Source of the DNA: Pelagophyceae sp. CCMP2097 | Lineage: Eukaryota > Sar > Pelagophyceae | Reading direction: 5' to 3' | Assembly (NCBI GenBank): GCA_026770575.1 | Contig: MU657192.1 | Location: 13,758 to 63,285, forward strand | DNA length: 49,528 nt | In this document: positions 1 through 11,757 of the stretch, in pieces | Numbering within the stretch: position 1 is the stretch's first letter | Layout of the letters: the number at the start of each line of letters is the position of its first letter | Program-made: the position numbers and the translations under genes | The notes under the pieces: model-generated | Databases searched by the model: none | What the model was told of the DNA's origin: nothing | Seen by the model: the letters and a program-made list of their open reading frames with translations, nothing else

Positions 1-800
1 GCCCTAAGAAGAACAGCTGTTTTGAAAGCAGCTGCAACAGAAAGCGGCTGCGCCGTTTGCGACGGCTTCGTCTCCAGCAACGAAATAAGGCAACTGCGCA
101 GCTTGCTGCGGTTGCGCCACTTGCGACGCTGCGCCGTCTGCGGCGGTTGAGACGCAAGCAGCGGCAAAAGGCGACTGCGCCGACTGCGGCGGCTGCATAA
201 GACGGCTACGCGGCATGCTGCGGCAGCATAAGGCGGCTGGGCCGCCTGCTGCGGCTGCGCCGCCAGCAACGACAAAAGGCTGCTGCGCCGCCTGCGGCGA
301 CTGAACCGCGAGCAGCGGCAGCAAGAGGCGGCTGCGCCGCATGCGGTGGCTGCGCAGCCAGCAAAAGCATGAGGAGGCTGCGCCGCCTGCGGCGGCTGCG
401 CCGCAAGAAGCGGTAAAAGGCGGCTGCGCCGACTGCGGCGGAAGCATAGGGCGGCTGCGCCGCCAGCGGCGGCAGCATAAGGCGGCTGCGCCGCCTGCTG
501 CGGCTGCCCGCAAGCAGCGGCAAAAGAAGGGTGCGACGGCAGCATGAGGCGGCTACACCGCCTGCGACGGATGAACTGTGAGCAGCGGCAACAAAAATCA
601 GCAGTGCCGCATGCGGCGGCTGCGCAGTCTACGGCGGCAGCATGAGGCGGCTGCGCCTCCAGCAGCGGCAAAAAGGCGCAGGTGGCCTTGACTGCGGCGG
701 CAGCATAAGGCGGCTGGGCCGCCTGCGGCGGGAGCATAAGGCGGCTGCGCCGCCTGATGTGGCTGCGTTATGCAGCAGCAAAAGCCACCCACGAAGTTAT
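1..800. repeat. GC-rich tandem array, left copy
   Basis: Degenerate tandem repeats are built from GGCGGCTGCGCCGCC and AGCAGCGGCAAAA words with variable spacing. The array opens with GCCCTAAGAAGAAC and decays near 780. ORFs through it are Ala/Arg/Ser-rich and show no domain, so I do not call genes. The same opening sequence and order of sub-blocks recur in the same orientation at 48928-49528. Confidence 0.85.
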
Positions 801-905
801 CTTCTCATAACCACTCGGGCAGACGTTGCCCACGTCCCCAATCTTGGCATCCCAGGCGGCCACAGCAGTCGCCAGCAGGACGTGGAGCACAATCTCCGGT
901 GTGGC
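797..905 (-). CDS. Possible exon of a secreted protein (fragment)
   Basis: On the minus strand, reading roughly 905 to 797, an open frame encodes a hydrophobic stretch (VLHVLLATAVAAWDA), then GNVCPSGYEKITS, then a donor-like GTGGGT just before the GC-rich array at 1-790. The pattern resembles a signal peptide followed by a short Cys-containing motif, as in an N-terminal exon. I find no in-frame ATG upstream and no second exon inside the window. If it is an exon, the GC-rich array would lie in its intron. It could also be a chance frame or a gene relic. Confidence 0.3.
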
Positions 906-1167
906 GCGGGGCGCGGGGCGGGCCTTTGGGATCGGCCTTCTACCGCTAGGAATGAAGACTTTTCAAAAATTTGTTGCCCTCTTCTTACGTTATGATGCGG
1001 CACCGGCTTGCGGTTCGTCTGAAAAGTTCAATCTTTGGAAAACCTCGGGCGTTGAGGAAAATGTCCTCTTCTTTGGCTTGCCAACGGCCCAAAGTGTCGA
1101 AATTAAAGTCAGACCCTTCAGTCAGTGAAGGCCATTGAGAATACCGTCCGCTCGCGCGCCCTCCGCC

Positions 1168-4100
1168 ATGCCTATAGCGCAGCCGGGCCTGGCCAAGCTG
1201 TTCGCGAAACTGCGCGGGACGCACGCCGAACACGCGGCGGCGTTTCAAGCGCTCGAGCAAGCCTTTGACTGCGAAGTGGTACGTGTCAGAGTGCCAATCG
1301 ACCCGTCTATAGACCCGCCTTGTCAGCGTGCCAGTCGACCCGTTTCCCCGCCTCCGATGACGGGCGCCTCATGCCGAATCGTAGGCGTCGCTGGCGCGGG
1401 ACCGCATCTCGCTGCGGGGCGATTTGGACGCGCTGGCTGGTGACCGTGCAGTTTTGGCGCGGGAAGTCGACGCGTTGGCGCGGGACGTCGCGCTCTCGCA
1501 AAACGTCCAGGAGCAGCTCACTTCAGAAGCCAACGCTCTCCAGGGCGACCGCGAGGCGCTGTCGCAGCAGTTCGAGCTTTCGAAGGAAGTGGAGAAGCAT
1601 TTAGTCGGTGAGGCCGCGGCACTCGAGGTGGACCGCGAGGCGCTTTCGCAGCAAATGAACCTCTCGCTAAAAGTCGGACAAGAGTTCATCGACGACGCGG
1701 CGTCACAAAGCGACGCCGCGCGCGAACGCGCGAGCGCGCACCGCGCTCCGGACGCGGCGCGGCCATGCGGCGTCGCCGCGTCCGGTGGCGTCGGCTGCGG
1801 CGGCACCGCCACCGGCGCCGACGTCGTCGTGCTCAATGTCGGCGGCGTGCGCTTCGAGGCGTCGCGCATCGCTCTGGAGCGCCTCGACGGCTCGCTTCTG
1901 CAAAAAATGTTCGGGCGCTGCGGCGACACGGTGAATGTTGATCCCTGTGACGGTGCCGTCCAGCGTCTCTGGAATCTCACCCGTTCAATCCCCGTGCTAG
2001 AAATGATGCCCATCTGGGTCGCATATGTCCTCTTTGGATCCCGCTTTTAAGACGGACCCTCCGGACCGGACAGGGCCATCGAACAAGCCGGGCCCTCGAA
2101 GGCCTCTCTATGCAGGCCCTCGAGAGGGCCCCTCTCTACGGACCCTCGCGGCGGGCTCGTAGAGATGGGTCCTCTCTACGCCCCTCGAGGCAGGCCCTCG
2201 AGGCGGGCCCTCCGTACGGTCTTTCTACGGGGACCCTCGAGACGGGCCATGGACAGTCCCTCGACGGGCCCTCGAGACGGGTCCTCGATAACGGGTCCTC
2301 TATACGCCCCTCGAGGCAGAGCCGTCATATTTTCTCTCTACGGGGACCCATAGAGATGGGTCATGAACAGTCCCTCGACGGGTCCACTTGACGGGCCCTC
2401 TCCACGGGTCCTCTACAAAGGCCCTCGAGATGGGCTCTCTCTACGGTCCCTCTTGACGGCTCCTCTTGACCTTCGAGGAGAGCTCTCTCTACAGGCCCTC
2501 GATACGGTTCCTCTCAACAGGCCCTCGATACGGACCTTCGCGGCGGGCCCTTGAGGTGGGCCCTATGGCATCATGCACGGCGTCCCCCCCTTCGGAAAGG
2601 CCGAATCGTAGACGTGGGAACCCCGCCGCTGTCTGGGCGGCCCCGCCGCTGTCTGGGCGGCCTTTGAGAGGCTTGTTCGAGGAAGTCTCAACAGGCCAGT
2701 CTCACAAGCCCGGGACCAGGCCCGTCCGGAGGGGCCTCTTTAGTGCCAACAGATGCCCGTAAAGAGACCCGGGACCGAGGACCCGGTGCAGGGACGCATT
2801 CTACAGACCCAGCCGAGGGACTTTTGAGAGGCCCCGTCGAGGGCCCGTCTAAACAAAGGTCTCTCTCGATGCCTCGTCTCCAGCGATTCAGAGGCCCTAT
2901 CGGACCGCAGTTTTACGGACCTCGGCGAGTGGCCTTTGAGATGCCCCCGTCAGCAGGCCAGTCGCAAGCCCCCGTCGAAAGGTCTATAGAGTGCCTCCCA
3001 ACGAGATCTTGGGGCTTAAAGAGGCCCTGGTTGCCTGACCAGATACATGGACAAAGTGTCCAGGCCCTGTCGAGGGGCCTTGGAGCGGCCCATTGGAGTG
3101 TTTCTCGACAGACGATCCAAAAAGCCCCTGGCTCGTGAAGAGGTCTCTGGAGAGCCTCCAACGAATTCAAGAGGTCCGTATAGAGGCCCTGGCCTCCGGA
3201 CCCGATGCAGCGAGCCAGTCGAAGGGCCTTTGAGAGGCTCGTTCGAGGGCCCGCGGGCCCGCGGGCCCTCGGGCACGTCGAAAGGTCTTTTTATTGCCTC
3301 GTCTCCAGCGATTCAGCCCTGTCGTGAGGCCCTTGTCTCCGGAACGCAGTCACAGGACCCCTAGAGACGGCCATTCGAAACGACCCCTTTCGATGGCCAT
3401 TCGAAACGACGCCTTGAGACGGCCCCTCGTCGAGGCTCGGACGGTTCCTCGGACGGTCGCTTGGGCTTGGTCGTTTGGACAATTTCTTTGGACAGTTCCC
3501 TTTCGAAAGGTCCCGGAGACGGGCCCTCTGTGACGGTCGCGTTGACGGCGGTTTCTCGACGGTCCCTCTGTGACGGTCGGCTGCCGGCCCGTCGACTGCA
3601 ACCCCTCTGCGATGTTTCCTGGACGGGCCCTCGGAAGTTCGCTCGGACGGTTGCTCGGACGGTCGCTTGGATGGTCCCTTGACGGTTCCTCGGACGATCC
3701 CTTGGGCGGTCCTTTGGACAGTTCCTTTCGACAGTTCCATTGGAAGGCCCCTTGGAGGGCCCCTCGACGGTCCCTCTGCAACGGTCCCGTGGGCAGTCCA
3801 TGGGACGGTCGTTTGGACGGCCGCTCGACTGCGGCCCTTCTGCGACGTCCCGCGGGCGGACCCTCGGACGGACCCTGCGACGGTCCCTTGGGCGGGCCTT
3901 TTGACAGTCCTTTTGGACAGTTCCTTGGGCGGTTCCTTGAGCTATCTCTCGACGGGCCCTCGACGAATCGGTCTGCGACGGTCGCTTGGATGGTCCCTCG
4001 GACGGTCGTTTGGATAGTCCCTCGTCGGACCCTCGAACGTTCCCTCGGACGGTCCCTTGGGCGGTCCTTTGGACACTTTCCTTTGAACAGTTCCTTGGAC

Positions 4101-6819
4101 GGTTCCTCGGGCGGTCCCTCTGCGACGGTTCCGTGGACGGTCCCTTTGACGGTCCTTTCGACTGTCCCTTCAACCGATTCCCTTGGACGGTCCCTCGTCG
4201 GTCCCTTTGCGGCAGTCCCGTGTAGGGTCCCTCGGACGGTCCCTTGGGCGGTCGCTCGGCTGCCGTCTCCTCGACTGCATTCATTCTGTGTCCCTCTGAG
4301 AAAGGTCCCTCGGACGGTCGCTTGGATGGTCCCTCGGATGGTTGCTTGGATAACTGCTTGGGCGGTCCCTTGGACGGTACCTTTGGACAGTCCCTTGGAC
4401 GGTCTCTCGACGGACCCTCTGTGACCGTCGCTTTGACGGCGGTTCCTCGACGGTCCCTTGGACGATCACTGTCGGCCCCGCGACTGTGGCCTCTTCGCGA
4501 CGTCAACTGGGCGGGCCCTCGGACGGTCCCTCGGACGGTCGATCGGGCGAGTCCTTAAAAGATGCCTTGCAAGCAAAAAGCGCCTTATAAGTGGCCGCAA
4601 AAGAGGCCTTGCAGGGACCCGCCCGGAGAGCTTTTCAAGAGCCCTTGAAAGAGGCCTTGCAAGTGACCGCGCAGAGGCCTTGCAAGTGGGCTCCCAAAGA
4701 GGCCATGCGGGAGTCCGTCCGGAGAGCTACTTTGGAAGTCACTTGCCCTCTATGCGGTCGCTTGCAAGGCCTCTTTAAAGGGCCCTTGAACGCCTCTCGA
4801 GAGCCCCCCCCCCGAGAAGGCCACTCGAGAGGGCCCCTCGAATCGGTCCCTTTATACGGTCCCTCGAGACGGCGCCTCGAGAAGTCCGGCCTCTGTCACT
4901 TCCAAATCCTCTTTCAAGGGCCTTTAAAAAACTCTCCGGGCGGGCCCCTGCAACGCCTCTTTTGCGGCCACTTACAAGGCCGCCAAGGCCTTTGCACGGT
5001 CGCTTGCAAGGCTCTTGTAAGGGCCCGCCCGTGCGACTGTCCAAGGGGCCGTCCGAGCGATTGTCCGAGGGCTCGTCAAGGGGACGTCGAAGAGAGGCCG
5101 GCAGCCGAGTGACTGTCCAAGGGACCGTCGAGGAAACTCCAATCAAAGCGACCGTCACAGAGGGCCCGTCTCCAGGACCTTTCGAAAGGGAACTGTCCAA
5201 AGGAAATGTCAAAGGGACCGTCCGAGCTTCTCGAGAGGCCGTCTCATGGCGCCGTTTCGAATGGCCATCGAAAGGGCCGTCTCCAAGGGCCGTCTCCAAG
5301 GGCCGTCTCCAAGGGCCGTCTCGAGGAGCCGGAGATAGGAGCAGCGCCAGGTTTGGGTTTGCCCTTGCAAGCCGCGGGTCGGGTTTGCGAGTTCTTGCCT
5401 ACCCGTATACCCGCGGGTTTGGCTGTGGCCCGAAGCGGAACCCGACCCTTCGTAGACGGGTCTGGTATCTCGACAAAACGGCGAGGATTTGGCACAAATT
5501 GGAAACCCGACCCGACGCGAATACACCGTCTCTGGCAATCGAGAGGCCCGCGAGGCCAGAGTCTCCGGCCCGTCAAAAAGGACCCAGTCTTTGGAGCCTC
5601 TTTCGAGGCCGAGTGCCCGTCGATGGACCAGACTCGAAATCTCGCCGAAAGGTCTCTCGACTGGCTCTTTGGTGGGATGCCACGGTCCCTCTCATTTCAA
5701 AAATTAGGCGCAGTCTTCTTGGACAGAGACCCGGAGACCTTCTCCGTCGTCCTGGACTACCTCCAGTCCGCGCCGCCCGGCGAGCTCGACGGCGCGCCGC
5801 TGCGAGAAGCGATGGCGACGTTACCTCTCAACGCAAGAAATGCCTTAGAAGCTGAGCTCGAATTCTTCGGCGTCGAATCTCCAAAGCCCTTGATCACCAC
5901 CGACTTTACCGCCGGCCCGCAGATGCGTTCAGGACGGGCTGGTTGTGCCTGCGTCTTTGCGGGTGCCCGGGTCTTTGTCTTCGGCGGGTATTCGGGCGAG
6001 ATGTTAAAGACGACTGAGTACCTTCAAAACAACTTCTTCCACCAAGGCCCGGACATGCTCACCAAGCGCAGCGGCTGCGCGGCGGTTCTGATTGAAGAGG
6101 GTAAAGTGCTCGTTTTAGGCGGCTTTGACGGTGGCGGGTACGTCTCGACTACAGAGATGTTGCACGTAGCTTCGTTGATCATCCAACCCGGCCCGACCAT
6201 GCTTGCCGCAAGACACGACTGCGCCGCCGTCGCCTTGGATTCGAATCGAGTTTTAGTCGTCGGCGGCCGGAACGGGGGAGGGTACTTGGACACGACGGAA
6301 ATTCTTCACATTGACACCATGACTTTTAACCCCGGCCCTAAAATGGCGTTCCCGCGGTTCGGCTGCTGCGCCATCGCGCTCGATCCGTTTAGGGTCATGG
6401 TCATTGGGGGTTTATCCACAACAGGGAAACTGAGCACGACTGAAATTCTAAATTTAACGACTTTGAAATTCTATGCCGGCCCTACCATGAAATCGGCAAG
6501 GACGGGCTGCGCCGTCGTCTCGGTCGACTTTTCTCATTTTTTAGTCATTGGCGGCAGGAACACTTGCCGCACGCCGTGCGCGACTACTGAAATGCTCGAC
6601 GCAAACACCATGGCCTTTTCCGCCGGCCCCACCATGCCCACGGCCCGAGACGGCTGCGCCGCCGCCACGGATTCCTCCGGCGTTGAAGCGCGCATCTTCG
6701 TCGTCGGCGGGACGGACGGGCTTGCCCGGTTGGCGTCGACGGCGCTTCTTCGGGTTCCTCACCACTCTTACGACGTCAAAAAGCGCAGAGTGGAGGAATT
6801 CGGCTGCCAGGCTTACTAG
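1168..6819 (+). CDS. Coiled-coil/BTB (KCTD-type)/Kelch protein, three exons
   Basis: Predicted exons are 1168-1278, 1385-1952 and 5708-6819, together 1791 nt for 596 aa. The ATG at 1168 has a good context (CTCCGCCATG). Intron 1 (106 nt) uses GTACGT and TAG in phase 0. Intron 2 is 3755 nt and array-filled. Residues about 38-140 are coiled coil. A T1-type BTB starts with LNVGGVRFEASRIALERLDG before the big intron and resumes with AVFLDRDPETFSVVLDYL after it. Joining G at 1952 to GC at 5708 restores DGAVFLDRDP. Six Kelch repeats follow (FVFGGY, LVLGGFDGGG, LVVGGRNGGG, MVIGGL, LVIGGRN, FVVGGTDG) to the TAG at 6819. BTB-Kelch proteins often act as Cullin-3 adaptors, so that role is likely by family only. 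Start and splice sites are unconfirmed by transcripts. Confidence 0.82.
2050..5336. repeat. 12-bp minisatellite array in BTB-Kelch intron 2
   Basis: Nearly the whole intron is diverged 12-bp repeats. From about 2050 to 4560 the unit reads GACGGTCCCTCG. From about 4560 to 5050 it becomes a GGCCTTGCAAGTGGCC-like variant. From about 5050 to 5336 it runs in the opposite sense (GGCCGTCTCCAA). Long ORFs across it on both strands translate to DGPS or RPSKGPS repeats and are by-products of the 12-nt period. Confidence 0.85.
5337..5535 (-). mobile_element. MITE-like element, copy 1
   Basis: This is a ~200-bp element rich in CGGGTCGGGTTTGCC words. The left end AGGAGCAGCGCC and right end ACACCGTCTCTGG are decayed versions of the family terminal inverted repeat AGGAGCAGGGACG. 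The flanking array ends with GAGCCGGAGAT, the same junction seen in other copies. It lies within BTB-Kelch intron 2, about 170 nt before the acceptor. Confidence 0.7.
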
Positions 6820-8667
<1,848 letters not shown>

Positions 8668-8739
8668 GCAGCCCTCGACGAGCGCCTTCCATCCTCTCTT
8701 CGGGGGCGGCAGGCGCTCGACCACCACAACCACACAACC

Positions 8740-8755
8740 GGTGTTTTATAACACC
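8740..8755 (+). terminator. Histone mRNA 3' stem-loop
   Basis: GGTGTT-TTAT-AACACC gives a perfect 6-bp stem and 4-nt loop, the 16-nt geometry of replication-dependent histone mRNA ends. It is followed by ACCCAAAGAAAC, which matches the usual ACCCA tail and A-rich downstream element. It lies 72 nt after the H4 stop. SLBP binding is inferred from the family. Confidence 0.88.
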
Positions 8756-8916
8756 ACCCAAAGAAACGGAGTCCGCCGCCGCGGGTATGTCTCTTGTGGA
8801 CGCTGCCGGGTATATGGAACTCGTACCCTCAAACTTCGACACTGCCCGCAGAGGCGCGGCCTCGTCCTTCGGGCCTCGCTGCATCACCCCCGAAAAGGAC
8901 CACCACCACCACACCC

Positions 8917-8932
8917 GGTGTTTCACAACACC
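8917..8932 (+). terminator. Second histone-type stem-loop (duplicate)
   Basis: GGTGTT-TCAC-AACACC, followed by ACCCAAGCACG, is a second 6-bp/4-nt hairpin 177 nt after the first. Its upstream context, CACCACCACACCC, repeats that of the first copy (CACAACCACACAACC). The H4 3' region therefore looks duplicated, without a second histone ORF between the two copies. Confidence 0.75.
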
Positions 8933-8963
8933 ACCCAAGCACGAGTCTGCTGCACGACTTGGC

Positions 8964-9008
8964 AACGAATAGGGCCCCGCAGGGGCCGAGTCCCATCACT
9001 ATCTAAGT
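8964..9008 (+). repeat. Palindrome-plus-tail motif, copy a
   Basis: GGGCCCCGCAGGGGCC is followed by GAGTCCCATCACTATCTAAG. The same module occurs inverted at 11463-11512 and twice in plus orientation at about 48492-48612. Here it lies about 300 nt downstream of H4. Confidence 0.6.
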
Positions 9009-9156
9009 AGGCTGACACAACTGATTCGTTGAACGGATTATTTTGTGGTGTGTAGTTACGAAAAGGTTGCTCTTGGTCTCCCCCTGAAAAGGGCACTTTT
9101 TTGAATGCGCGTGGCGCGCCGCGCATGCGCGTCCCATAGACCCGTTGAGTGGCGCC

Positions 9157-9461
9157 ATGGACGACCTGAAGGGGCTGGGAGGGCCCAGCGCGCAAACGAC
9201 CGGCGCGGAGACCGCGCGGCTCGAAAAAGGAGCCTGAGGAGGTCGGGACCGCTGCGCTCCCGGCGCTGTTTGCGACAACAACCGCGCCGCTGCGGTCGCC
9301 CTCGGGGCCGGCCGCGACAACCGCCTCGGCGTCGTCTCGCCCGTCATCAGCGCTCACTACTGGGGGCTGCCTGAGTCGTTTGCGGTGAAGCTAGCTTGTC
9401 CTTCCGGAAGGGGCAAACCGAGAGGACACTGTCGAATTAGATTATCACCGGAAATTATTTA
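9157..9461 (+). CDS. Possible small ORF interrupted by an in-frame TGA
   Basis: An ATG in an excellent context (GTGGCGCCATGG) opens a 26-codon frame beginning MDDLKGLGGPS, which meets TGA at 9235-9237. The same frame then stays open for 74 codons to a TAA at 9459-9461, with strongly GC-ending codons and non-repetitive residues (VVSPVISAHYWGLPESF). No GT occurs between the ATG and the TGA, so ordinary splicing cannot remove it. It could be a pseudogene, a second exon entered at the AG just after the TGA, a UGA-recoded gene, or chance. No family is recognised. Confidence 0.28.
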
Positions 9462-9656
9462 ACTTTTTTTTGCCCTTGAATGATGAGTGGCGCCACGCCA
9501 ACCACCACCACGAGACGCCCTGGAGGCGCTTGTTGGCTTTTCATGAACTACCCTTATTTTGGCGAGTATTTGCGAAAGCTTCTTAATTTAGTAGTTAATC
9601 AAGTCTAAACCCTCAGTACCCAAATTAAAAGTCGATAAAGGCGCCAAGGACAGTGC
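9462..9656. other. Short intergenic stretch
   Basis: No gene is recognised. A partial complementarity between GCCAAC near 9500 and GTTGGC near 9533 is too weak to name as an RNA element. Confidence 0.4.
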
Positions 9657-9715
9657 GTACAACTTGGACAGTCGTGATGGGGCACCGTGCCCGATCGCGA
9701 CTGTCCAAGTTGTAC
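9657..9715. repeat. 28-bp hairpin with CCG loop
   Basis: The left arm 9657-9684 begins GTACAACTTGGACAGTCG and the right arm 9688-9715 ends CGACTGTCCAAGTTGTAC. They pair over 28 bp with three mismatches around the loop CCG. It could be a small fold-back element or a hairpin RNA source. Confidence 0.85.
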
Positions 9716-9944
9716 GACCTTTCCTTGCTTCCTTTAGTGGTTTTTGATTTTTCGCGGTTTGGGAAGTTTCTTCTTCGCGCGCTGGTCTCCGAGGCGGCAA
9801 CTAGTACGACTGGAGGGGGCGGCAAGAACGCACGCGCTAAAAATAGTTAAATTTGGCGATTTCTGTTAGGCGAATTCGACAGTGGGAATTTCTGTGTAGA
9901 ATGTCAATAAGAGGGCTTTTTGGATTTAATAAATTCTTTAAACG

Positions 9945-10530
9945 ACGCGCGATGGGAAGTGGGCAGTTAGGGCGGGGTTCGATTCAACGCACGAAGTAAG
10001 AAGTATCTGACTCGGAACTGTTCAAGTCCAGGCACTTTTTATCACTCGCCAAAATATATATGTGTCGGTCAGGTTAGGGCCGATAGAGGCGCGCAGATCG
10101 AAAACCCTTTTGCGGCCCCATCCACGGGGACCATGACCGCGCGTGGCCAAGTTCCTAGATGATTCCGGCTGCAGGGGAAGGAGAACGGGCGTGTCTAAAA
10201 TTGACTGTTTTTGTATGTAGTCCCATTTGCAAACGCGTCGTGGGAAGTGGACAATTCCGGCGCGGATCGACGCAGCACATGGTGAGCGACCGCCCTGCCC
10301 TAAAACTGTCCACTTCCCGGGCAGGAATGCAAAGTTCTCACGCTGCCAAGCAACCAACTTTGCCGATCCAATGTATACGATAGAGGCGTGCGCTTCGAAA
10401 ACCCTTTTGCATACCTATCAACGAGGGCCCCAACCGCGCGTGGCCAGACTCCTACGCCGATTCTGACGGCAGCGCGAGGAGCGCGGGCGTGCCCAATGTG
10501 GACTGTTCCGGGACCCGCAAGAAGAAAGGA
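9945..10530 (+). repeat. Diverged ~300-bp tandem duplication
   Basis: The segment starting GATGGGAAGTGGGCAGTT near 9950 recurs as GTGGGAAGTGGACAATTC near 10238. CGAAAACCCTTTTGCGGCCC near 10099 recurs as CGAAAACCCTTTTGCATACC near 10397. GACCGCGCGTGGCCAAG near 10136 recurs near 10433. The offset is about 290-300 bp throughout. No coding frame is shared by the two copies. Confidence 0.65.
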
Positions 10531-11757
10531 GAGAGAGAAGGGGAGAGTAGAAACGTAAACACACACCACTTTCGGTCGGTTCAACGGATTGATTGTGGCA
10601 GCCTAATCTAAGCACTGTTTGAGGCTATTCCTTCGTCCGAAAATCAATGCAATTCTCGAAAATCACCTCAACTTTTGAAAATCACAAAAATTAAAATTTT
10701 GGAGATTTTAGACGCCACTTAGCGCATTCGACGCGCGCTGACGCGGCGAGTCCGATTCCGCTACTTTTTAGCGTGTTTTGCGGTAGTCGTCATTTTTAGC
10801 GATAAACGTCATTTGACTGCCCACACAACGGCTTTTTCGATACTATCGTGCCCCAGGTCCGCCAAGCCTCGGGGTGAAAAAAGCAAGCCAGGCCGCGTTT
10901 AAATAGGACGCCGACGCGTGAAGACGGTCCCAATGGCAAAAGCGGCCGGAAAAAAAGAAACTGTCAGGAACATTCCGTAGAACGTTCGGAAGCCACTTTG
11001 GCGACCACTAATAGGGGGCAAACAGTCCTTAGATTATAGGTGGACAAAGACAGTGTAGAGGATTATTGGCCCCTGTTTTTACTGTAATTACTGTGTAATT
11101 ACTGTTACACACGTATTTGCAGTGTAAAGTGAAGGTCATATTTTTAGAGGCGCTCAAACGAGGCGCAATGGGGCTTAGCGCGAGCGGGAGGCTCCGCCGA
11201 GTCGCCCCGGCGAACTGACGAGCTCAAAAACGAGGTATGGCTCTGCATGCGCATGTTTTTGGGGTAAAAGTCCAACTTTTGTTCAAACAAGTGGGGAAAA
11301 AACACAATTTCGAGATGCAAGGCACCCAAAATTCACAAATATCGACGAATTGGAGATGTATTTTCAAGGGCACTACAAAGGCAAAATTTGGGGGTCGTGT
11401 AATTACATGCAATTACATGTAAAATCAAATACAGTTTTTACAAATTATTTTACAGTGCCACCTATACCTTAGATAGATAGTATTGGAACTCGGCCCCTTG
11501 CGGGGCCCTATCCGTGGAGTCCTGGGATGTGCCCTTGCCCGCGACCACTCCCACGACCATGCTATGATCCAAACTCTGCGCCCCTCCCGGCCCTTTGCGC
11601 TCGTCGAGCAGCACCGAGCGCGCTGATGGGGAGGCTGGGTTGTCGCTTATGTATGCGAGGTTTGTCGCTTATGTATGCGACGGAGTTGTGTATGCGACGA
11701 GGGTGGCTTGTGTCCTTCCTTCTCCGCGCTTCCACGTCGATCCGGACGGCCCTTGGC
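10531..11757. other. AT-richer intergenic region with short repeats
   Basis: No gene is seen. Stretches such as TACTGTAATTACTGTGTAATT near 11085 and GTAATTACATGCAATTACATG near 11398 are partly complementary and may be ends of a small fold-back element. An inverted copy of the GGGCCCCGCAAGGGGCC palindrome motif sits at 11463-11512. Confidence 0.4.
11463..11512 (-). repeat. Palindrome-plus-tail motif, copy b
   Basis: On the minus strand this reads GGGCCCCGCAAGGGGCCGAG, then TTCCAATACTATCTATCTAAGG, the same module as at 8964-9008. It lies about 245 nt downstream of the universal stress protein stop and in that gene's orientation. Confidence 0.6.

Noticed and set aside
1..800. Alanine/arginine-rich ORFs in the terminal arrays
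   Set aside because: Simple products of GC-rich tandem repeats; the same pattern appears in several frames.
3361..4506. 381-codon minus-strand ORF rich in RPRDRP and KGPS
   Set aside because: It is a 12-bp array inside the BTB-Kelch intron; the other frames are equally open because the unit is a multiple of three.
9960..10010. tRNA T-arm-like GGTTCGATTC
   Set aside because: No acceptor stem or anticodon arm can be paired around it.
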